A stretch of 64,000 bases of DNA from Strix aluco. Lineage: Eukaryota > Chordata > Aves > Strigiformes > Strigidae. The stretch spans positions 73,445,429-73,509,428 of the forward strand of contig NC_133931.1 in NCBI RefSeq assembly GCF_031877795.1, in the 5' to 3' direction. A program made the translations under genes and the position numbers. The notes below the pieces were generated by a model. It made no database searches, was not told the origin of the DNA, and worked only from the letters and a program-made list of their open reading frames with translations. Below, piece after piece: positions 1 through 13,700 of the stretch; position 1 is the stretch's first letter, and each line of letters opens with the position of its first letter.

Positions 1-3000
1 AGGGACAAATTTCAACTGTAATTTGTCACTAGTAGTCTTCTGTGGAAGCGATCTTCATTCTTCCACATGCAGTTTGTCCTTTAGGACAAATGTGTTCACA
101 GTATCCTCTTGATTGAAGCACTGTCTAGAAATTAATCAGATTGGACTGTGATTTTTCTGTGTGCATTTGATAGTCTTTCTATTACTTGATTGATTCTTCT
201 GTTGTCTAATTGCCTTAATTTCTAAAGGTAGCATTCAAAAGAACAAATTCTAAACCAACTGAATCTGAGGTTCTTTCGGACCTATTGTCACATTGCTACA
301 CACGTGAAGATTCAACACGAGAATCTGGCACAGAGTCAATGAAGCATTTACAGCGCTTCCCTACCTTTGGAGATCTAAGACACATATGGAGCCATATGTA
401 CTTTTTTTTTTACTGTATAAGACAAAGTCTGCCCGTTTTCTTAACGTATCCTAACAAAAACTACTGGAGACCTAAAGGTCATCTGTACACTAGGATATGA
501 GCCTATTTAAAGAGATGTTTACATGCAGAACCAATACATACCAGATTGTATGTAAGACAGACTTCAAATGAGTTTTCACCTCGTCAAGTGCAGCTGTTTT
601 ACAGCACAAAATAGCAGGTCCCATTTTGTGAAGTATAGCTTTCCAGAGCTTCCACCAACCCTGTTACTTATGTGCTTTTCCTTGACAACATGGCCCATGA
701 GAAAAAAATTGGTGTTTTCTAGTCCGAGGAGAGTAGTTTTCAGATACTTAGGGCAACGCACCATCTTCATCTCTACAGTAAATAAAAATATAATCATGTA
801 ACTTAGTCATTGGCACAACTCTACAAGCGAGGCTAACAAAGCTCTGGAAAGACTTGTTTGTGAGGCTGTGACATTTCTGGAGACATAAGAACAGCCTAGA
901 TACAGTTCTGCCAGGGATGGTTCAGGAAAGACTGGTCCTGCTGTGAGGCAGAGGATTAGACAGGATGGCTCTGGAGGTTTTTTTCTGTTTTCTAAGACTT
1001 TTTGTCTCATGCTTCCATAAACTTAATCAGTTTTCTGTGTGGCAACATAAAAGTATCTGAGTTACTTCTGCTGCATCCTGATCTACTTCATACCACCAGC
1101 CTGGAACAGGGTACACACACACACAAATATATAGAAGTGAAACTTCATAAATTTGTTTTGCTAATCAACTAATCATCTGGTGTCTCACCTCTACAAACAG
1201 TGCTTCAAGTGCACCTGAAACTACACCACCATCTTTTTCTTCCCACTTCAGCTACCAGTTCCACACTGCTCTCAGATCTGTGATGAAAGTATCAACAAGA
1301 TGAGAGCTTGCCAAGTGCTTATGTCTCCTGTCCCAAAGTTTTCTGGGAAAAAGAACTCTCGTCTGTCTTCAAATTCGGGATAAAGCACACAGGCAGTTTA
1401 AATGGGAGAGAGATGTTTTGAGAGTGTTCTTCAGATTTTTTTTTCATTTTAAAGAAATGGTGCAAATGATAGAGAGAACAAGTGTGCTGAGGTACGCCTG
1501 AGCATCCCCCACCCCAATGTTTGTCCTCAGAGCTTTGAAGATATGATGTGCAAGTGCTGAGCAAGGTTCCAGAAACTGCTGGCAACATTCTGTGGTGTAT
1601 TTATTTCCTTTGCATGGGCTTATTACCAATTTTGCACATAACTTGTGACCTGCTGTTTCCTTTCATGGCAAGCAACCAAAGGGAATGTAGGCCCTTAATG
1701 AGAAACAATCCATTTTGCAAATGGACTTCAGAGCAGTTTTTACAGGCAACAGGACTGCAAGTGTTAATGCTGTGAAGATGCCCAGGAAACACGCCCTGCT
1801 ACATATTTTTGGGTGTTAAGTACTTTAAAAAAAAAAAAGAGAGACATTTTGGCTATCATTAGGTATGAGCCATAATAAGGTCGTTTCTGCTGTTTGTTGC
1901 TAGACAGCACCCTAAAGCTATTCAGTGAGATTATCTGAATAACTTTGTCTTTAGAAAGCAGCTGTTCACCAGATGTTCTGCAACGCATACAGCAAACTTA
2001 CAGGTAGTTATATTCCTTTCTTTTTCATCCACAAAAAAGACAAAGTACTGATAGGTTTGAAATCTGGCTTCAAGTATCCTCTTAATATCACCTTCTATAG
2101 AAAAATAGGAAAAAATAACATCTTCAGCATAGCATCCATAAATGCTCACATACAAACATGTATGTATGATAATTTTAAATATGTCATGAAAATTACTTTC
2201 ATGATGTACTATCTACTGTGAATATGGAACTGACTGATCTATGAAAACTCTCCTGTGATTCCAGAAATATCTGCCTACAACACTAGGATTCATTCTCTTA
2301 ATTCTGTAAAAAAACAACTTTGATGTGTGCATTTTTTACTATGCACTGCAACATATTTTATTACCAAATCCTAAGAGAAAAAATATTGAAGACATACAAG
2401 TTACCTGAACACTGTTATATGGGCTTGTTTAAAGTAAATTAATGATTTATTAGCAATCACAAAAATCGTCAGAGCAATGATGCATCGTATAAAATTGAGA
2501 AAGGGTTTTGTAGAAGACAAAAGCCTGACAGAGCTGGTCAGAGAGGTGATTTTTCAGAAACAGAAGCTATTCACCAGACTAAGCCAAGAATAGGACAATT
2601 TAAGATTATTGTTGTAAGTCTAAAATTTCAAAGTAGGTCTGCAATAAAAAGAAAGATATGTAGCATCTAAAAAAGAGGCATAAAAAGTTGAGCAGTTCCT
2701 AGAAAATGAAATTGAGAAATCTGGAGAGGGTACTGCAGTCAACTGGATGGAGGTATCTTGTATCAACGAATGAAGCTGACAGTGGGCTGAAGCAGATACG
2801 TGTGAGAGAAAGGCCCAAAGGATGGTGATGAACTTGGATTGTTCATGGACACATTAGGGACATTTCTGCAAGAATATCTAGAAACTGTTCAGAGAAAATT
2901 ATTATCCTCGTGGTGGGATGATGGATGACAAGGTGTCCCGCTCCACTAAGTCTTATGACAAGTTTCTACTACATCAATCTCCTCTTTCTCTCCATATGCT

Positions 3001-6000
3001 TTAGAAGTCAGGGCAGAGTGACTGACACCAGTAGATGAAAAACAGGTTGAAACCAGGTGGCTGAAGTTTCTAGTTCTGAAGTTTGCAAGACAACCATGTG
3101 ACATACCTGATGAAGTACATCTTTGCCACCAAGAATCCTGCAGGTGAAGCTAAGGGCAAAGAGACATTGCAGTAGAGAACCTTGGTGTGGGAATTCAAAA
3201 AGAGCTCAGAAGATCTTTTGCCTATGCAGACTTCTAAAGTGCTGAGCATGGAAGAAGTTTTTTCTCTGAGGAATTCTTGGCTATGTACCTGGCACAGCCT
3301 GACATAGCTTAAATGGGGTGACTACAGGGCCTATTTCTCCATACTGCATGTATGTAGCTGGGAATCCCTGGGCACCATAGCCAGACTCTGCGTGTGTGTG
3401 TGTTAATTTCTCCTAGAGCTTTGCAAGACCCAGGCATTTGGTAAAAGAGAAAGTGCCATATTGTGGAAAGGTATTTGACAAACATGTATGATGATATGAG
3501 CCCCTCATTTCTGCCTTATCATGAGAATAAACTATAGCAAGGCCACTTTGCATGCAAGAAGGCTTTAGAATAAAACAAAAGTATGGAAAGGCCAAGGGTC
3601 CAGGTGGGGGCCTTGTAGAGGAGTTAGAAGACAGCACATCGTATCAGGTATGCAGATACATGGGTTTATGGTTTTCCTTGGGATATCTTAAAAATGAAGC
3701 AGACCAACCTTCATCTTAATTACAGGCACAATGTAAAAACATGAGGCACATGAATGGCTATATGGCCAGATTGGCCATGGTAGAAATAGGGAAGAATTCT
3801 GGCAGTAAAAAACCTATAATATTCATCCAATAGACAATGGCACTATGGACAATCCTAGCTAAGTGAGCAAGTCTGGTGTAGGCAATACAGTTCCACAAAA
3901 GCCAGATTATAGCAGAATAACTAAGAGGACATGCTTACTTGCCGAGGAAACTGCACTGAAATCATCCATCTGTTCTTTGAGGAAATTGCAAGGCCATTTT
4001 TCAGGGCAGTTATACAATTGTTGGAAAGCTAAATCAACTTTTACGTTCCTTTTCTGCTGTTGCTGTCAAAATAGCAGAAAAAGAACATTGCAGTATAACT
4101 GTACATTTGGAAGGGTATATGCACGCTCTGAATTTTAGCATTTTTTTTCTTGGTATTTTTGCTTCTTTGAGTGAGAGTTTTAATAAAAGCATTAGAAGGA
4201 TGGGATAGAATTTGCTGACTATTAAAAATTACCAGTCAGAGACTATCACAACACAACTGTAATTAAACAGGATTCCTGAAAAGCTCCCAGACATGTACTA
4301 GTCCCCAGACTTCAGGCATTCAAGGTTCTCTATATTCCTAGCATAAAACCAAGAGATAGTTCTAGGCTTGCAATTGTTTTCTGCTTTGAACAGTAACTAA
4401 TAAAGTGACATTTTGTGAAGCCCCTCTTTCCTTTCACAGTGATTACTGTTGCAGAGACACCTGGTATTTTTCTCTCCAGCTGGGCTCTGAGGTGCAGAGT
4501 GGTTTTTTTTTTAGTCTTCTGTATTGCTACTACAGGAATGGGTACATTGCATTGAGGGGGAGGTTGCAGATGTGAAAACTGAGACGAGTCTAGGGTATGT
4601 GCATGGTGTAGAGCAGGGACCAGTGCCTGGCCTTTCTCCTAGCAATTGGGCAAAAGAAGCAACTCCAGATTTTGTGCCTGATCAAAGCTTGTCAAAGAAG
4701 CAGATGCAGATTGTAGTTCTACCATCAGGACCCCTTTAGACATCCTCGTGATTACAATAATGCCTCCTCCACAGCTTGTAACAAGGTAAACAACACCCAT
4801 GTGCACACACCTATATAGGGGAGGTTATCAGGTGTCAAGCTTTAATGTAAGGAGCACATATGCCCGAAATGTCATTATACCATGTATAACTGCAGTAAAT
4901 GTGTAATTAAGTACTTGTGTTACCTGGATAACATTTGGTGGTAAGTAAAGCAACATGACAGAGGAATTATCATACAAAAAGAGGAACCAGATAAAATATT
5001 TCAACTTCCAGATTTTTATCTTATGTATAGAAATAGATTGTCTTTTATGTGGAGCTTAGCAGGAGATTGAGGTGACAGCTTCCAGGCTGCACAGTTAAAA
5101 ATGAATTGTACTAACAGAGCTTCTTCAAAACTCAAACTTGTTTTGCCACTAAATACTGATGCAAACATCCACAAGGGACAACCGCAGTTCAGAAACACAT
5201 GGTCCTTGTGGGTTAAGTTCCCTAATATTTGAGAAATGTCAGTTTACATGGGGTGTATGTGGACAACTTTAAGTATATATAAGCAGTCGTGAAAGGGAGG
5301 TGACAAATTTCCTGGGAAACAGTGACAGGAGAGGAAGACAATCATGCCACTAATGTGGCCACAGATCACCATGGGAGTCACATCCCAGTGCCGCTGTTCC
5401 AGAAACTCTGTCCATTTGCTGGTGCACTGCAGATAATAACCCCAGAAGCTTCATTGCAAACAAGATTTACTAAAGGCGGGGATAGAAAACCAAAGAATCT
5501 GCTTATAGGTCAGAGCAAATTAGACCTGCATAATGGTCCCTTAGCTACGACAGAATAAAAAGAAACCCTGAAAATTGTTTTAAAGCCAGCAAAAAGTGCA
5601 TGTGCATTTATTTTAAACATAGTTCATACTATAGTTATGTTCACCTTACCATCTGCTCATAGCAGTCCTTCTTTCTACATATGGGGCCTTGCAGGTCTTG
5701 AGATCAGTATGATTTCCCTCTCCAATAACCAGCTCCTCTCTGGAAAGAGGGACTCCTTTTGTTTTTGTCAGTTCTTGGGCTGTTGCCTTTCTAGACAAAA
5801 CCAGTCCAATAGTCTCAGCAGGAAATCACGCCAGTGCTCTCGGAGCCAGTTGGTCTCCTATTATCCTATTCCTGTGGAATGGCTTATCTTGAGTCATTGT
5901 TTCCTTACAGCCTCTTTTTAGACTTAATCAATGTACTCATACAGTGACTACCCTATAATAAGGTCAGCAGTATATTTATACATTATTATGGCCCACTCAA

Positions 6001-7585
6001 CATCCATCATAATAGTTAACTTGTCTGATTTCTGTCATTGTAGAGATGGGCCTTAGGCCCATAACTTCTTGGCTGAACTAAAAAATATCTTTTAGAAAGA
6101 TACCCAAAGCTTAAATAATTTGTGGAAAATATGATCAAATACTTCATAAAAACAAATGTGTAATGAAGCAAAGAAATACAACCAGAAGAAGATGAAAGAC
6201 TGGGCAGCCTTTTTTCTTCAAGAGATGGGACCGTGATATGTGAGACAATAAATAATATTAGAAAACAATTTCGACAACAAAGTAATAAAAAGGATCAGGA
6301 AGAATACCCTGGAGATCATTTTAGTTGTATCTGGTTTCAACATCAATTCATGAGTGCACTAATATTACTCACTCCTGTCCTAAAGCTGCCTCTTCCAGCA
6401 GTTCTGTGTAACCCAGCAATCCACAACATCCCCTCTCTGCTGATTAAATAGCTTAAAGACGTTTATTTAGTCTCTCTAGCTTTCAAGATGAAAGGCTTTT
6501 TCCTCAAATACTCAAGGATTGTAGATACAGAAGGTTCAAGCTTCGTTCCATATACTAGCCTGGAATATCCTTGGCCAAGTACACCCTCAGAATGCAATCA
6601 TCAGGTCAGTGGGAAGTGCTAAAATGAGAAGGGACAGGATGAGGGTGCTTATACTGACAGTTTTTAAATTCAGGTCACAGTGTACTGTTCTTGCAATACA
6701 AGCCTGCAAGATAATGGAGGAAAAAAGAGAGGGAGAAGGGCAAAAGACAGCAACCTTCTGCTTGGTTTGCCAGCTTCATGCAGAGTAAATGAATAAAGAA
6801 CACTCAGTGGGAGACTCCACCCTCATCTATGGTTAAATGTAGTAAGTGACAGAGCTGGTTAGTATTTCAGTAAAGTTAGGGTAATATTCATCCAAAAGCC
6901 AAAGAAGATCTCAACGGCTGTCACAGATAGGAAATATCCTTTATTGTGCATGGGTATTTCTCCAGCCTTGTGCTTTCTGGAGCATCTAGCGCCCAGGATG
7001 TAAGGCTGCTTTTTTTGCATTACGGCAGTAAGATGGCCTTCAATCTGCTCTGGCAGCCATGGAAACACAGTGAGAACAAGCATCCTCGTCCCTGAGAGAT
7101 GTTCCTTGGGTCATATGAAGAGGTGAACACCACCTCCGAGAGCCACAAGCTGAAAAGCCCAATCCTAAACTTCATGGATGGGAGGAGGGATCAAAAGTCA
7201 GCAGATTATTACCAACTTGGTAATAAATATGTTTTGGGCAGTCATTGTGGTCAAAGGTAGGTGAAACAGAGTAAGGATTCCCAGTCTGGTGGTCAGAGGT
7301 GCTGATTTTCTGTTTGGACAATTTGAATGAGTGTGCAGACAGAATGAAAGGTACAAAAGCAATCAGCTTATGAGCCAATTTATTAAACTCTACCTCTAAA
7401 ATGGGGACAGACTGAGTTGCCTAGCTTGCCCAGAAGCCAAGGAAACCACTTTTCCTCAAGAATTTCAAACTGCAGAAGTGTTCACTTGAAAAATTCAGAA
7501 ATGGAGAGGGTTTTCAAAGCAAGAAATAGAGTCAAGAGATAGCTTGAAGCCTGTCAAGAAGCCAGAGTACATGCCATGCTCCTCT

Positions 7586-7603
7586 CTCCCTCCCTCCCTC
7601 CCC
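7586..7603 (+). repeat. (TCCC)n microsatellite
   Basis: A short TCCC tandem run, complementary to the GGGA repeat about 150 bp further on. A (TG)n run follows at 7610-7620. Confidence 0.85.
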
Positions 7604-7755
7604 AGAGAGTTGTGTGTGTGAGCTGGCTGGTGTCCCATGCATGCTTCCCACCTGCTGCACCAACATCCCCACAAGATGTTTTTTCTCTTCCAGTTGAAGG
7701 CAAGATGTGGCAATTACCTCTGCCAGCAGCCAAAAGCTAGGGAAGAGTAAGAGAA

Positions 7756-7793
7756 GGGAGGGAGGGAGGGAGGGAGGGAGGGAGGGAGGGAGG
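7756..7793 (+). repeat. (GGGA)n microsatellite
   Basis: About nine GGGA units in tandem give four or more G3 runs on the plus strand, compatible with G-quadruplex formation. The apparent proline/serine-rich ORF on the other strand is a product of the repeat. Confidence 0.95.
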
Positions 7794-10700
7794 CGGCAAT
7801 AAAAAACAGGAGATGACAGAAGGAGCGGCAGGTGCAGAGAGCCTGGGTTTGCTTAGATAACAAGTGATCAGGCTTGGGAGCATGTAGTGGCCTGGAAGCA
7901 CACTGGCTGCTGGTAGGTGAGCTCCCTGCCCTCCATGACTGTAGTTCAGCTGACCAATACAGGTCTTGATTCAGATTTCTTGTCTGGCGGCTCTGAAGCA
8001 AGGAATCTACACTTGACCCAAGTCTTCCTCAGTAGAAAACCAAAGAAGACAGGAGGCAGCCACAGCTGCCTGCTGTAATCATGGGTCACCCACTGGAGCA
8101 GGATTCCCAGATGCCATTTTACCATTTGACAGATTTTTCAGAGTAGATTAAAAATTTTTCTTAGGGTTTCCTTAGGTGGCTAGAAGAGTAGGATGTCTGA
8201 AGACATTTCCAGATTAATAGGAAAAGGAGTTGTAGGATTCCAAATTTCTAGGAGAAAGAGGCTTTCTAGACTAATCTAACCTACCCAAAATTGCTAGGGC
8301 TCTACATCATAAGAAGAAAACTTGCAAAAGGCTTTTTTACATCCCTTTTATAGATTATTTACAAATAAGGAGATTACCAATGGAATAAGAATACTAATGA
8401 GAAGTGTTACTGAAGTACTGTTATGAACAAGTGATAAAAATAAAAACATTTTGGATTAAATGTGAAATATTCTGAATGAGATTCTAGGATTTGAATCAGG
8501 TAGGTATAGAGCTCAAACACGAGGACTTATATGTCCAGAGTTCCCTGGGCAGAGGAATGAGATCAGTGGCCTTCCCTAGTACACGTGACTTTCTGCATGG
8601 GCAAACCTGGGCTATACCCAACAGGCTGGGTCCAACAGGGTGTTCTCTCATTCAGTGCACAGAAGCAAAAGCTTTACCTTGGTGATAAGCTCTGCAGTGG
8701 CATTTTTCAAGTGAATGCAAGAGCATCAAGCTTTAATTGGCTGCATCAGCACAGTGCAGGTCTAACTCATACAGGACTGGTACACAGAAACAGAAACTTG
8801 CTTTCAGCATGCTTTAACCATGCCCTCTTCTGTCAGCAAGTAAGGACCATTAAAAGCAAGTCTACTATTCTGCAAGGACACACTGATACTCCGTGCACCT
8901 TTTAAGCTTTTACTTCTCTAATTCACCTTCTCCTCAAGTCAATAGGGTTACAAAATGTATGAATCTAACTGGCAGGCTTGCAAATTGACTGGCCTGAAAA
9001 ATGGCTAGTTATAACATTTATGATAGACAGCATGTATGTGGAGCCATATTCAGAAAAATTACACTGTGATTACTGACATTTTTACAATTTTACATTTTGC
9101 CCAATAAATCTCATAGTAGTTAAGAACAGGAATTTGTTCAAGAACCTTGCCATGTTCATTATTTATAAACATGACTTTTTTGGATGTTCACTGTAACTGA
9201 ATCCCTGTTTGCCCCTATAACTCTCTAACACTTTCTAACTTTTGTTTCTAACTTTTGAACCTTTTAATGACAGATAAAAATATATTAAATCACTGTGATC
9301 ATAACCAGCTTATATATGCAGGGAGAAGAGCTCCATGTAATATTATTTTTGTTATTTAAGTCTGAAAAAATTGAAAGAGGAAAAAAAGTCACATGGAAAG
9401 TTTAGAGAGAAAACTGTGAATGAAAACTTGGAGTTCTGTGAGAGCTGTTCATTAAATAATCGGGTTTCCTGATTTTCCAACAAGGAAAGAAGATAACTTT
9501 GGCTAAAAGCTCCTAATTTTTTTAGTGGTAAAATGAAATCTGTAAGGTGATAAATGTCAAATGAAAACAAAGATGATGGTAGAAAGAGAAATGATGACTG
9601 GCAGAGCTACGAATGTTAAGAAGAAATTTGCATATACTATACATTAATCCTTGCAATAGGGTAGCTCATTAGCAGTCAAACTGTCGATGGAGAAAAGACA
9701 GAAGCATAGCATCAATATTTCTGTTCTGCATTTGGAAAGAAGCAGAACGAGATACTCATTTCATAAGAGAAAACTAAGTTTTTAACCACTCCGCTAAGCA
9801 GTATTCAGTAAGAGAGAAACTAGGAAAAAGTCATCAGGCCTGAATATCTTGAATGCAAAAGTCCTGAAAGTTTTTGCTGGGGGATCTTTAGTCCAGGGGA
9901 ATGAACTTTTAATAGTACTTTGAATACCGTCAGGATTCCAGAATGCAAACACTGTGCAGGAGTCAGGGAGGGAGAGGGGCATAACCCAGTGGACTACAGC
10001 AGGCTCTGGTTAATCCCCCACAAAATAAATGGAAAAATTAATATGGTATTGTCCCAACTGGAGGTATTCAAGGACAGTGATATAATTAATGTGTGCTTTT
10101 TTTGTAGGAAATAAGTTCATTTAAACAACTACAGATCATTACTTGATAAGAAAATAATATTGGATTATAAAACTAATGAAGCAGATATAATCTATATTAG
10201 GCATTCTGGAAGGCATTTAAGTCTTCAAAATGCATTCCATTTCCTTTTAATACAAATGGATGCTATAAAGCATCAACAGAACACTTCAAATGCATTAAGA
10301 ACTGGTTTTCTGATGTGCCATATTGCAACAGACTAGGATATCAATGCAGCAGTGATTGCCACGTTAGTGGCAAAGCGAACACATGGATCTACATGTGACA
10401 GCGAAGCATTAAAATAGCAGAGCTGTATCCATGACCAGTGGTATCTAGAGCCACCATCCTGACCGCTTTGCATGTGGACCCTGCAATATTCCCTACTACA
10501 TCAGGTAAAGGTGCTGTTGTAACCTGTAAGCTGATTGAACCATCCTGTCACTGCTCCACATCCCATAAGTGTTTTCCTGGGCTCTCCTGTTACAATGAGG
10601 GCAGCTGTAGTTACTTGATTTTTGGCTATCACGCAAAGAAAATGCATTATCAAATTCTTTAACTCCTCAAGGCAAGAACTATCTCTGCCTTACTTACCTA

Positions 10701-13700
10701 TACAATGCTAAGCCCCATGTGCCATTGATGCCTGTTGACAAAGGTGTTTTTATGCATGCAGATCATTTGCTGGCACATTAGGCATTAAGTGCAAACAACA
10801 ATATTCATTTATGCTGACCCATGATTACGTGTGCTGAGCTAGATTTGTCATGCTCTATAGGCACCAGTTAAGCCCTTCCTTCAGACAAACATTCTCTGCT
10901 TTCCTCAGGTTTTTGGGAGCTACTCATATACACTCACAGCAAAATTTGGTCACCTGATTGTCCCTGGCCAAAATATGATCTACAACATAAACAGAGAGAG
11001 TGCCACTCAATGACAGCTGCCTTTCAGCTTCATAAAGCCTTGCCTAAGCACTCTAGTTTGTCTCTACTGGGTGCTCCTCCAGGTGATGTCTGGACAATTT
11101 GAGATGTCTTGCCACCTCTGTGAGGTGTGGCATCAGGTCTGCTTTTCAGAAGCCTCCTCGATGAGAAGTTAATCAAACGTGCAGTATACTTGCGGTGTGA
11201 AATCACCCACAGTCCCTGGGAAAGTTTTCAGGACCTTATTCTAGAATTATTTTGTTTGGTTGGACTGAGTTTGGTTTGTTTATTTTTGCATTTCAGCTGT
11301 GCTGTATGAACATTTGGGCAAACAGTTACGTGCTCAAATAGTCATTGGCATATTGTATTGAGCTGCAACTGGTCTACAATTAAATACTAAACCCCTTGTT
11401 TAAACATACAATGAAATTGTAGCAGTTGCAACTACTCCAGCTGACAGGTCAGCAGCAATCAGTCCATTATAATCTAGAAGACATACATTTTAGATGGCAG
11501 GGATATTTTGTAGCCTTATACACAAACTTTAAAACTTCGGAGGTGACAGATAGAGAATACTGTCATCAGTTTAAAAAAAATAAAAATCTCCAGAGTCTCA
11601 TGGTCTCCTTCAACTCCAATTACCCTCTGGGCATAACTATATTCATGAGGTTTATCACAGCCAGAAACTTCAGCCAGAAGTTCTTTCCAAAGCTGTGGAT
11701 AATGCAATTTCTGCCAAGTATAAGTAAAGACTTTGAAAACACATGCCACAAGGCAGTTATCCTGCAACCACAGTCCTCTCAATTAAGAGACCTGAACTGG
11801 TTGGTTGCCACATTTGAAATGTTGACAAGGCTGCTCTTAAGGATCATGTATTTTTTAAGAAGTCATTTGCTATGATTTGCTACAAAGTCAAAACATCCCA
11901 GAAAAGGATCTATAGTGGAAAATCCACTTAAGAAGAACGTAGACTTTAATGACAGCCAGAAATTTTCTGATATCAGTGCACTCAAGTCTGTATTCACATT
12001 TTATAATAGGAACAAGCAAAGATTGCCTCTTTTCCTCGTTGCTGTAGCAAAGTGACATTTTGTACTGTAGTCATACTGAAAGCAATCATCCTTCAGTCTG
12101 ATTCAACATCGGGCTCTCGATAAGTAACCATGACTAAGTGTTATATAAACAATTCTGTATCTAATGGTACTACAGTCTACTCTGAAATGCATTTACAGCT
12201 CCAAATTGCAAAGATGTCTAATGTGGTTCAAAGCAGAAGGAAGAAATTCTCTTCATCAGTTTGTGCTGTGAGGTCAAATTTCAACTTAAACCTGTAGCTC
12301 ATAAAGTGTAAGAAAATCTTGTGATATCAGAATAAAGGAGTAGTAATTGAAACTCAAGTTCTGTTTTCTGCTTATCTGCCAAGACAACAGAGCTGAGTAG
12401 ATATAATTGGCTACAAAATTTAATCCATCACCTATTCAAAAATTATACATCCATTTACATAGTCCAAAAACATTATGTCAGAGCAATCTGGTTTAAACTC
12501 CCTTTTTCTGAGAGAGTTCTTGAACTCTTACCTTGAGTATGAGTATTAGCAGTAGCATCTTATACTCTTTTTGAAGCACTAGTGCTACCTATAATTTTCC
12601 ATATTGTCTCCGTCTAAACAGAGAGGATTTACGGAATTCTTTGGCTCACTTGATTTTGCTACTGGATTTCAATAGCTGCAGTCCAGTGAATATAGACTTC
12701 TAAATTTGACCTTTTTTTTTTTAATAACTTCAGTTTTTAAAGGTCTGAAATTCCCAACAAAGATACATCAATACGCAAACTGTAGATAATAATTATTCCT
12801 TTACATGGGCAATTCATATTCCATTAAGTCCCTATATCAAGATTGGCTTGGCTTTCCAATCTATCACCTCCATAACTTGACAGAAAGTGAATTTTCTGTC
12901 CCATTAATACCTTTGAGGTATTAGAATGGTCCCAGGGTCTTAATTAGTACAAAGAAATTAAAAAGCTTCAAACCTTTGAAAATGAAAATCTTGATTTTGA
13001 TTTTTTCCAGATTCTTAATTCTTTCTTTTTTATCAGAATTTCAAAACTAATCTATTTTTGAAACTTTAAAAATGTAAATTTTGTTTGAAAACATAGAAAC
13101 AGATTTTAAAAAATCTCTTTTGTTTTTTCCGGGAGGGTCACCAAGACTGACTGCTTTTCCAAAGAGTGCTGGTTTTAGTTTCCTCATCAAGAAATTCCAA
13201 AGCAGTTCTAATTACTTGGATTTCCCAGACTGGATTCCATAATATTGTGTGTGTGTCCCATCCCTCTCTTCCCCCCTCCAATATTTTATCTTCTCCCTTT
13301 AACAGTTTTCTGATGACTTTTATATTCAAGTTCTCCTTTTTGAAGTCTACATTTGTCTGTGCCAGTAATCATAGAACCTAGTCAGAAATTTTTCTGCATG
13401 AAATAGGAAAGACCATCAGCTTATTTATCTTCCTTACTTGCTAGCAGTAGTTTCTGTATTAGATATTAAGCTGTCATTACAAAATTAGTAGTTTAACCCA
13501 TTGGGCCTGTATGTGATTACCTATTTCTGGATCCCAGGAAGGAAGCACAGAAAGGGAACACAGTGATACTAGTTGGGAAATTGTGTGTTGTCACAGGTCT
13601 GCTCCGAGGAGTCTATTCTTACTCCTAGGTCAACACTCTGGCGTCAGAGACCACACATGGAAATTTATAGATCATGTGCAATGAATTCCTGTTGCCAAAA

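Noticed and set aside
7714..8001. Minus-strand ORF with a proline/serine/leucine tandem
   Set aside because: It is a translation of the (GGGA)n microsatellite.
11426..11875. 149-codon plus-strand ORF in the intergenic region
   Set aside because: No recognisable domain and an antisense ORF overlaps it; most likely chance, though conservation analysis could overturn this.
13131..13420. Possible CR1 3' end around the phrase AATCATAGAACC
   Set aside because: It lacks the characteristic 8-bp terminal repeats and neighbouring CR1 sequence.
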